From Ophiothrix spiculata (taxonomy: Eukaryota; Echinodermata; Ophiuroidea; Amphilepidida; Ophiotrichidae): a stretch of DNA of 27,010 nucleotides. The notes under the pieces are model-generated. The model saw nothing but the letters and a program-made list of their open reading frames with translations. It was not told the origin of the DNA and did not search any database. The stretch lies in assembly GCA_000969725.1 (NCBI GenBank), contig JXSR01S032776.1, one strand, 5' to 3'. Made by a program: the position numbers and the translations under genes. Shown piece by piece: positions 19,225 through 27,010 of this stretch. Numbering within the stretch: position 1 is the first letter of the stretch; each line of letters starts with the position of its first letter.

Positions 19225-19940
19225 TAGTAAGCAAATGTGACTTCTTACGTGTTGATAAAATTCATATAAACCAACCAAATAGGCTTATCTCAGGTCATTT
19301 CAAGACAATCTTTTCCCTTCATTTGATAGATATATTTGTGTAGATTCCCAAATTTTCAGTTTTTCATTATTTACCCTAAGAGCAATGCATTTCAAAAAAA
19401 AATGTGGAGATTGTGGAGTTTCTTAACATATGGTCATGTTTTTTGTGGTGGAACCCATTTGCAATACATCTCACCCGCTTCATATATACCTAACTCCTTT
19501 TCTGGTGATAATTGATTAGAGTTAATAAGTACCTTAATTTTATTATTATTCTTAACTGATATATTATCTTCAAATACGAAAATTTAGTCATTTCATACGA
19601 TTATAACTGAAAAGTTATGACAAAATTTGATGCACAATGTACATACCTCATCCACACCAACCACACCCATACCTGCTTTTCACCTCGGGATAAATTAGCT
19701 AATTGGTTTTGACTTGTTATTAGCGTTAATGATCTACTTTATTTGGGTTAATTACATTTTATCTTTGATAAACAATAAATACCTTTACCAGATTTAAGGA
19801 TTTTTTGTTGGATTTTTTAGAAGAAATGATGCACAATTTTCATGATGCCTAAACAGTACCCTCCTCAACCGTATCGCCTCAACCCCTGACTAATTAGCTT
19901 GAACAAGTCATTAAGCGTAAGGCCCAAAACATAGTCGGCC
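19225..19940. other. No feature seen
   Basis: AT-rich DNA with T- and A-runs. No open frame or repeat is supported. Confidence 0.4.
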
Positions 19941-20152
19941 TCCAAACAAAATATTTCCCACCAAACATTTGGTCGTGACGTCAAAATGACGAGTGACTCC
20001 AAACAAAATAACTTCAACAGTTTGAGACCAAACAAAATTTCGCGCTAGATTGCACATGTTATTGAATTGCCATATACATTGGACCAAATGTTTGCTACCC
20101 GTTCATACTTTAAGTTCGATGACAAATATTTGCTGACGTCACGACCAAATGT
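19941..20152. repeat. Inverted repeat carrying CRE-like TGACGTCA words and repeated CCAAACAAAAT
   Basis: Positions 19965-19983 (ACATTTGGTCGTGACGTCA) and 20134-20152 are exact reverse complements, 19 nt each. The word CCAAACAAAAT occurs three times (near 19942, 19999 and 20029), and ACCAAATGTTTG once more near 20092. The arms include TGACGTCA or close matches to it (the ATF/CREB palindrome). It looks like a short MITE-like or fold-back element whose outer limits I cannot set. Confidence 0.65.
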
Positions 20153-20924
20153 ATGATTTGATATTACACAATTTGCATAAATCGTTCTTAATGTATCAAA
20201 TCATTAAAAAGCATGACCATCTATCGCATGTCAAAGGGATCAAAAAGTCCCCAAACGGTATGAAATAAATAGTATTTTTGAGTGCATGCAGTTGAAAGTC
20301 TAATAGCTATTCTTCGCACCGTATGCTCAAAACTGAATAATTTTTAAAACCAAAATAAGAATTAAAATATGACATAGTTCTAAAAGAAAATCTTGACAAT
20401 AGGTTGATGATCAAGTAATCTAAAACAAACCAATTACGCGAATCTTTTAAGTTGATCGTGTAATTTGCAAAGCTATATTTTTAAAAGATGAAAAAATGAA
20501 AAAGAATGCGTTCACAGTTGTTATCAAATACGATTCTGCAAAGAGTATAGTCTATAGCTATTTTAAAGTGGTTATATCCAGACCAATATTGCTAATGCGA
20601 ATATAGTCATAACACGTCAATGAATTTCATTCGACATGTTCGAGAAAAAGTGATCGCCATTAAAGCTTGTCAAGTACTCTGAAATATTATGACAAGTTTG
20701 TCTTTACTCATCAACGCTTTAAAGTACCTGACCTATTTTACACAACAACCTTTCTACATCTGGATGCACTTAATATTCTTAAAGAAGTCAGTTCTGACAA
20801 CAACATATTTTTTGTTAACTTAAACATTTGTTTGAAGAAATAGTTTTAAATATTATTTGTCGTTGTTCGAAAATTCAAATGCATTTGTTTTATACGTATT
20901 TTGCATAATTTTAGCAACATAATG
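20153..20924. other. No feature seen
   Basis: AT-rich, no supported open frame, no clear repeat. Confidence 0.4.
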
Positions 20925-21190
20925 GAGAATTATCAAGTAAATAGCAGAGATAGCTGTCCAAAAAATGGAGATATCATTATGTGACAAGTAATTGTAGATT
21001 AATGATATAGTAAAGCAGCAGCGAAACTCAAAAGCTTCACAAGTCTTTCCAGAACACTTATGTAGGCCAATGCCATCACTGTTTCTCGTATGGCGATGCA
21101 TCTGTCAAACTAGTGCCATGTAACAAGTTCAATCGTCCAGGCATGAAAGGTTTTAATGGAAGCCGCGTCTGGTCTGTAACTTTAGGGATG
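20925..21190 (+). repeat. Block n1, first copy
   Basis: Matches 25915-26180: AAAATGGAGATATC, GTAATTGTAGATTAA (GTAATTGTGGATTAA), CTCAAAAGCTTCACAAG, CATCTGTCAAACTA, and TTTTAATGGAAGCCGCGTCT (TTTTAATGGAAACCGCGTCT). Open frames over either copy differ and contain stops in the other, so it is not coding. Confidence 0.7.
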
Positions 21191-21225
21191 CTTGCAATCT
21201 CTTGTTTTTGACACTTTATAGTTAA

Positions 21226-21698
21226 GGGACGCACCATTAGACTCTCAGGGGGGGGCTGGAAGTTTTTCTATAAAAAAAAAAAAAAAAGGCTGCCTCGCCA
21301 TGTGAGCAAAAAAAAAATAACTTGCCTCACACGTGAGCAAAAAACAACAACCTTGACTCACTAAATGAAAAATAAGAAAAAAACTTTGCCCGGAAGTATT
21401 GCTCAGAATGCATTGAAATACGTCAAAAATTGCCAAAAATAGCCAAATTTTCCGGGGCTTCGCCCCATGACCCCTTAATTAAGGTTCAAAAATGTCTGTA
21501 ATTACTTCAATTTGCTTGTTTTTCTAGGAGCTTAGCCCCTTAACCCCCTACAAATTGTGCACCAGATATGTCTCCATAATGTACGAAAAGTAAAAAAAAA
21601 AAAAAAATTGACCCGAGGCCAACTAAAAAAAAAAAAAAAAAAGTTGCCTCGACCCATTTTGCCAGCCCCCTCCCCCTGAAAGTCAAATGGTGCGTCCC
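21226..21698. mobile_element. 473-bp MITE with about 36-bp inverted ends at a TTAA site
   Basis: The left end GGGACGCACCATTAGACTCT and the right end, read in reverse (GGGACGCACCATTTGACTTT), match over about 36 nt with a few differences in the G-run. TTAA (21222-21225) and TTAG (21699-21702) flank it, suggesting a TTAA target site with one later change, as in Kolobok-type elements. The interior has long A-runs (for example around 21272, 21590 and 21626) and a GGGCTTCGCCCC hairpin near 21457. There is no coding capacity; the 63-codon minus-strand frame here is incidental. Confidence 0.8.
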
Positions 21699-21702
21699 TT
21701 AG

Positions 21703-22601
21703 CCGATGCAATGCCTTCCAAACAGTACCATAATGATTGCTACGCTTAACCTTTATTCGAACAAGGTTTAAACAAATAATTCACAAAATACCAAATACAT
21801 TTAAAGTTCTTAAATAAATGAAATATATACATTTTACATGTTTTATTATCAGAATTGTAAGCATTGCCATATATGATGATATTTTCCTTTAATTACAACT
21901 ATCTGAAGAAATCACTATGCTTTATTTGATCAGTATCTTGTACTAGGTGTTAGGGATGAGATAATGATATGGTGTAACCTCCAAAGCGTCTTGTGATTTG
22001 TTAGCAACAATTTTAATAGCGACAATACGAATCTGTAATAATACGGTGAGTTACTTGCAAAAATCTGTACAAAAATATGGTATTTAAACTGACAATTGAG
22101 ATTTAAATAAAAAAAAATCAAATCAATAGACACTTTATCATTTATCTTGTATCAATGTTAATACAAGAAATGACGTTTAAATACTCATACAGCATTACCT
22201 TTTGATTACAGGGAACGTAAAAGTATGGGGATTTCTAACAGTGTGGCTATTTTCCAAATGTTCTGCACTCAAAAAGGACATTTTTTTTTTCATTCTGACA
22301 GTAAACCAATATTCTATATTTTCAATAATACTTTTTCAAGAATGAAATATAAATCATTAGAGGCCTGTAATAATTTGCACTGCTGTTATGGTGTAATTTT
22401 ATATATTTTAGTTTATCAATTTGTTATAAAGTTACTAACTAAGTGAAATGTTAAAAGGCACTTTACGTACGCAATTTTATCGTACCATTAAAGTAATATT
22501 GATAGGAGGTCTTTAAAGGGTTGTTCAGGGTTTGCAACAACAGGACACTTTCCCCATTTTCATATCATTTCAACATAAAACGTACAAAGGACAACTAGAT
22601 A
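21703..22601. other. No feature seen
   Basis: AT-rich DNA. A 73-codon open frame (22225-22446) follows a splice-acceptor-like TTTTGATTACAG at 22200-22211, but its composition is that of the surroundings and it shows no recognisable domain. Confidence 0.4.
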
Positions 22602-22797
22602 CACTGTAAAAAGAACGTTTAGAAAGTGAAGCCAAAGATATGTTTAGACAAGGAAGGGTTTTGAGTATTGAAACTTGTGTTTAGAAATCAAATTTTAGTG
22701 AAATGACAACGATGTTTGGTATGTAAACACTTTTATAAAGTGAAGTCAAAAAATGTGTTAGAAAAGTGATTACTCGCTAAACACAATTTTTACAGTG
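22602..22797. mobile_element. 196-bp MITE-like element, ends CACTGTAAAAA / TTTTTACAGTG
   Basis: The first 11 nt are exactly inverted at the right end, and a second matching word (GTTTAG / CTAAAC) follows inside. The interior repeats TGTTTAGA / GTTAGAAA-type words several times. No convincing target duplication is seen, so family and exact ends stay open. Confidence 0.55.
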
Positions 22798-23994
22798 CAA
22801 TTGTCTTTGGTTGTAGTTCTGCATCTCAAGTGTAAACTTCTTCGGAAAACTGGGACTCGAAAATCACATATTGTATACTACAATTATTATTCTTTGCTTA
22901 ATATAAATCTTAAGGACTTGATAAAATATAATAGAAACATTTTTAACGTAACTAACTTTCTTAATCAAATAACTAGATTTCGAATAACAAAGTCCTGATT
23001 CTATTACATTTATTAAATTCATCAATCAACTTACATAGATTTACAAATCAAGCATTCTCAATCACTGACATCGAAATACTGAGTATCTGTCTTGTTCAAA
23101 TGTGTACACAGCTTCAGCTAAATTCAAATGTCAATAATTCTCGAGTTGCAAATTGTCAGTATGTATACAGGTATTTTCAAGTATCTGTAAACTGTAGCTC
23201 TTCACTCATTGAAGATTTCTGAGAATCTATTTCAATGTGTAAATTAATCTCATGACCAAACATTTGCAGAAATGGGTGGAATGATACCCTATATAAGGAG
23301 GTCTTAAATGAAAAGAAAAGTTCCAATTTGATTGCATTGAAGGTATTTTAACTATAAATTCCAACAACAAAAGCATAAAGTTGATTCCACCTAATAATAT
23401 CTCCTTTACCGCAAGTCAATTTAAATGATACGCCTTTTTATTTTATTAATTAATACCTTGACGAAAGGTACAACATTTCCTTTTACTTTTTATACGACTG
23501 GTTTAACATCCGTCTTCGAAACTTTCAATGGATATTGACAAATTCGATTTAACCCTAGTACTTGAGGTCTGTTCGATTATGCTTCATCCCTGAGGATCAC
23601 TACCAGTCAATTCTTGTTCTGCGAACAGAATTTTTTTAATATGCATTAAAAAGATTATATTTTCAAGCAGTTAATTCTTATGGTTGGAAATAGGATTTAT
23701 ATCCAAAGAAAATAATAAAGTAAATTTATATTTATTTTTATGAAATCAGTGCGACAGAAATGCAACTTCTGATTTAAAATAAAATTAGAATTTAATCTTT
23801 TTGCATTGACTTAAATCCAATTATTACACGTACTAACGTCATTGAAATGCAGTTTCTTTGTTTTTCATTTCGTAACTACTCAAGAAATTTACTGTAAAAT
23901 TGATAAATATGGGCAAGCAAAAATCACTGTGTGATGACTCCATTGAATATCGTCAGAAGACAAGTCAATAAGACAATTTACGAAATGCACAACA
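22798..23994. other. No feature seen apart from a TATA-like word
   Basis: AT-rich. CCCTATATAAGGAGG near 23287 resembles a TATA box, but no transcript or open frame follows it that I can support. Confidence 0.4.
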
Positions 23995-24215
23995 AAGCTG
24001 GCACGCTCTTTGTCGTGGTTTGACGTACCGTCATCAATGCCCAGTCAAAGCAAACATGCATTGATTTTATCCAATGCAGGCGTTCTCAAGAGAAAACCCT
24101 TTTCTTGAAGCAATTAGTTTATAACGAACCGTCTACTAACATGTTTCCTGGTCTTAAAAGGCTCGTTTGTTTCTTGTATTTAAACCTGGATTGTTATGAT
24201 AAAGAAAGTGTACTA
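23995..24215 (+). repeat. Block n2, first copy
   Basis: Matches 26600-26825: CTTTGTCGTGGTTTGACGTA (CTTTATCGTGGTTCAACGTA), AAACATGCATTGATTTT, GAGAAAACCCTTTTCTTGAA, and CTGGTCTTAAAAGGCT. Confidence 0.75.
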
Positions 24216-24957
24216 GGCAGATGGATAGCCATATCATGTTTCCTGATCATAAAGTAAACCTGGTTCAAAGTGAAAAACCAAAGATAGCCACTAATAGATG
24301 TGTTTACATTGTATTTTATATCACCTTTTTCTAACAACAAAACTTTCATTACATTTTTTGATGGAATTGAAAAATATTTAAGGACTGACTTTTGGTTTGA
24401 AATTACCATTGGTTTTTTGTGGAACAATGGTTTTGCATTCACAATATAGGCCAAGTAGCTTTAAAAGGTGATGAAAATGAATAACACTGTCAATATCCGT
24501 CTCTGAAGTCTCGTCTATTGGAAAGCAGTCGTAAAGTATTTGTTCTTTCCCCTTTTTCCTCTTAGTGCTTTGTGTGAATGTTTTCTCTACCACAAAAAGC
24601 ATATTTTGTATTTCACTGAATATTTAGATGTATTAACTATCTATTGGTTTGTCCACTCCTGGTAGGATTAGCAAAGACAATGTTTGTATTTAGAGTTCAT
24701 GTAATAATCAAACTTTGAATCCAGATGTTATCAGGCACGATTTTGTTGGTGATTGAATCAGTTAAATCTTGTTTTTCTGAAGAGTCAAATAAGATCAAGG
24801 AGATGTACTCAACATATCGGAGATAAATGACATTTTTCACATGATTATTGAACTTTTAAATAACGTTTATATCTTCATCATACAATATTAAGCAGCGAGG
24901 TTAATAATACATGTAAATGCTTTTTAAAAGTCAAAGAAAAAAGAAAGAAAGAGTTCT
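24216..24957. other. No supported feature; one open frame of borderline interest
   Basis: A minus-strand open frame (24378-24602, 74 codons) has a fairly protein-like composition with a basic stretch (KRKKGKEQ) and an acidic one (DETSETDID). It has no family resemblance and no clear splice signals. The rest is plain AT-rich DNA. Confidence 0.3.
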
Positions 24958-25206
24958 TTAGGCTGATAGCCAAGGATAACCTTGAAAGCCTCTAATGAAG
25001 CTTATTTCCATTGGGGTCCTAGATCTTTCTTTAATATTCAGTTTTAGTGCAGGAGGAAAACCGGAGGACCCGGAGAAAAACCTGCGGAAGCGAGCATGGA
25101 CTGAAAACCGCATAAAAACACATAAAGCGCCGGGCACGGGGCTCGAACCCGGGACCTCATTGGTGCAAGGCGAGGAAACTACCGCTGCGCCAACCCGCTT
25201 CCCCAT
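24958..25206 (-). mobile_element. tRNA-derived SINE with GC-rich central domain
   Basis: On the minus strand the head starts at about 25206 (GGGGAAGCGGGTTGGCGCAG). It contains a textbook A box TGGCGCAGCGG (25182-25192) and B box GGTTCGAGCCC (25138-25148). Between them the loop CTTGCAC could be a former UGC anticodon, as in tRNA-Ala. After the head comes TTTTTCTCCGGGTCCTCCGG, a motif I recognise as recurring in repeats of many aquatic animals. The 3' end is uncertain, with a pyrimidine-rich tail beyond 24958. It is much richer in G+C than its surroundings, and open frames on both strands (76 and 117 codons) are by-products. Confidence 0.8.
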
Positions 25207-25914
25207 AATATCGTATGTAGAATAAGAGTGTGTTCCACAAAAACACACAGTATTAAAAAGTCGTCTAAATTTACGTTGTGTATTCAAGCAATAGAATAAG
25301 TAATAGTGCAAGTATTTGTCATAATGTTTATCTTTCTAAATAGCAGACAATAAAAAAAACTGTTTGACTAAAACACACGTTATGAGCTATTTGAACGTTT
25401 TCGCATATAAAACCTTTTTAATGTAAATATCTCATAGAAATGACAATTCATATAAACTTTCAACATCATTCTCCAGTATTACATATTATGCATAATTCAT
25501 GATAAAAACTAAAACTCAACATAGAAATGTGGGTTAGATTTAAAAAAAACTCGACCTGTATTCATCAAGATGTTTACTTTTGTTCGAATCCCAATACTAG
25601 ATTTGTTTGAAATTGGTTTGAACGCTGTGGATGCCTTCTCTATCCTATTGTTCGGTTTTAAAGGTAAATATATGAAGTCAGTGTGGGTATTTACAGTTTC
25701 ATTTTTTGGTCGTTTGCATGTTTATATGTTTCTGAATTATATTTGCAGTATTGGATATAGTAGAAATTTGAAAAATAGAAAATCAATATAACCAATTTTA
25801 TGGTGGCTGTCTTAACATGCAAATAAATATCGTCGAGGTTTTGCTTACGCTACATCTAGCACACGCAATTTTGGAAAAACCTGAAGTAATGCAAGCCTAC
25901 AAAGAGATAATTAT
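25207..25914. other. No feature seen
   Basis: AT-rich. A 73-codon open frame (25570-25791) is present without domain or conservation support. Confidence 0.4.
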
Positions 25915-26180
25915 TACTTCAAAGCAAATATAGATGGCAAGAAAATGGAGATATCTTTATATGGAACGTAATTGTGGATTAAATTTTATAATAAGGCTTA
26001 TTAAGGGCATCTTATCTCAAAAGCTTACCAAGTTTTCCCTGAACGCTTTGGTAGGTCAACCGTATGATGTTTATGCAATAACTGTCTCTCATATAGAGAT
26101 TCATCTGTCAAATTAACGCGGCATTACAAGTTCATTGGAAGTTTTAATGGAAACCGCGTCTGATCTGTTCTAGGGTTGCT
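25915..26180 (+). repeat. Block n1, second copy
   Basis: Counterpart of 20925-21190. A 60-codon open frame (25934-26116) here is broken by stops in the first copy. Confidence 0.7.
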
Positions 26181-26409
26181 AGCTGTTACTGATCATGTCT
26201 TGTCTTATGGTACCCAATACTTAGCCGTTGCAGTGGTTTAAAATGTTTCAAAACGGAATAACAATAATTCTTGCGGTTCGTTTTTATTCGATCACAATAT
26301 CACGAATTTCAAGTTTAGAAATAGACAATTCTAAAACGATAAAAAAATATTCATTTTTGAGTTTTTTGTTTTATTGATAACCAAGACTGTAAACAATGTC
26401 CTACAGACA

Positions 26410-26591
26410 ATATCTATAATTGACATACTCCCGCCGTTGATGGGGTAAATCCAAAGAATCGGACGGGGAACGGAACTAGAGTGAGATCAAGTAGTGTATT
26501 TATCATACTTTACCTCGTTCTGAGTTCCGATTGCCCGCCCGATTCTGTGGATTTACCCCATCAACGGCGGGAGTATGTCAGTTATAGATAT
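26410..26591. mobile_element. 182-bp MITE, almost entirely inverted repeat
   Basis: Positions 26421-26453 and 26548-26580 are exact reverse complements (33 nt, beginning TGACATACTCCCGCCGTTGA). Pairing continues inward with mismatches and outward through ATATCTATAA, so each arm is about 70 nt around a spacer of about 35 nt. It is richer in G+C than the flanks. The target duplication is unclear because the flank itself is palindromic (TATA). It lies between n1 and n2 of the second copy only. Confidence 0.85.
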
Positions 26592-26599
26592 GGTTTATT

Positions 26600-26825
26600 G
26601 GCACTCTCTTTATCGTGGTTCAACGTATCATCATAAGGGACAGTTACAGTAAACATGCATTGATTTTGTCCAGTGCAGGTCTTCTCAGGAGAAAACCCTT
26701 TACTTGAAGCAATTAGCTTATAAAAACATACCGTATACTGACATGCTTCCTGGTCTTAAAAGGCTGGTTGTTTCTTGTATGTAAAACTAACTGAATATGA
26801 ACAACAATAAACGATAGCTATATGA
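26600..26825 (+). repeat. Block n2, second copy
   Basis: Counterpart of 23995-24215. It lies about 420 bp after n1, against about 2.8 kb in the first copy. That difference is only partly explained by the MITEs at 21226 and 22602. Confidence 0.75.
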
Positions 26826-27010
26826 TAAGACATTAGTTTGGACAACATAGCCTTATGATGTTCATTCTACGGCATGGGCTCATTTGTTCCTCCTTTATGT
26901 CATCGTTGTTCTCTTGATGCTTAATAAAGGTTAAAATTGTATATAAAAACGATGTACTGTTATTCACCCATTTCTCTAAAATCACTAATTTGAGTTTTGC
27001 TGTCAATTTC

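Noticed and set aside
23280..23300. TATA-box-like promoter
   Set aside because: In AT-rich DNA such words are expected by chance and nothing transcribed can be shown downstream.
24378..24602. 74-codon minus-strand open frame with basic and acidic stretches
   Set aside because: Composition is protein-like, but there is no family match, no clear splice signal and no second copy to test.
25138..25192. A functional tRNA gene
   Set aside because: Box spacing is tRNA-like, but it is continuous with a SINE body and lacks a clean acceptor stem.
24958..25311. 117-codon minus-strand open frame, the longest in the window, and a 76-codon frame on the plus strand
   Set aside because: Both lie over a tRNA-derived SINE and reflect its GC-rich composition.
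1..27010. CRISPR array, bacterial operon or prophage
   Set aside because: No regularly spaced short direct repeats, no dense genes and no ribosome-binding sites; SINEs and the mariner remnant point to an animal nuclear genome.

Overview
The window looks like nuclear DNA from an animal, most likely an aquatic invertebrate. It is strongly AT-rich (roughly two thirds A+T by eye). No long open reading frame exists on either strand; the longest, 117 codons, lies over a SINE. There is no operon-like packing and no ribosome-binding-site/start-codon pattern. It holds two tRNA-derived SINEs, several short inverted-repeat DNA transposons, a decayed Tc1/mariner copy and a 50-N assembly gap. I cannot name the species. 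No complete protein gene, rRNA, tRNA or CRISPR array is supported. The region is best read as intergenic or intronic DNA.

Layout. (1) 1-3420: mostly featureless DNA with a 425-bp inverted-repeat element (230-654), one weak candidate coding exon (2307-2499) and an old relative of an island that recurs downstream (2882-3020). (2) 3420-18180: three diverged tandem copies of a roughly 4-5.5 kb non-coding unit, here called A (3420-8465), B (8466-13935) and C (14150-18180). Each carries a series of short similar blocks in the same order, called m1 to m9, separated by DNA that has drifted a lot or been replaced. Units B and C are broken by insertions: a 172-bp MITE, a SINE, a fold-back element, and a tandem repeat that runs into the N gap. 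(3) 18310-19224: a Tc1/mariner-type element with 25-bp terminal repeats and a dead transposase remnant on the minus strand. (4) 19225-27010: a second, partial duplication (blocks n1 and n2, at 20925/23995 and again at 25915/26600), with a TTAA-flanked MITE, two other MITEs and a tRNA-SINE between or inside the copies.

The most notable signal is in the A/B/C array. Two islands are far better preserved than the DNA around them. m4 contains a 34-nt stretch, and m5 a 41-nt stretch, that are letter-for-letter identical in all three units. Neither reads as a conserved protein. They could be duplicated regulatory elements, parts of a tandem non-coding RNA family, or sites of local gene conversion; sequence alone does not decide. 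All similarities were found by reading, so block edges are approximate.
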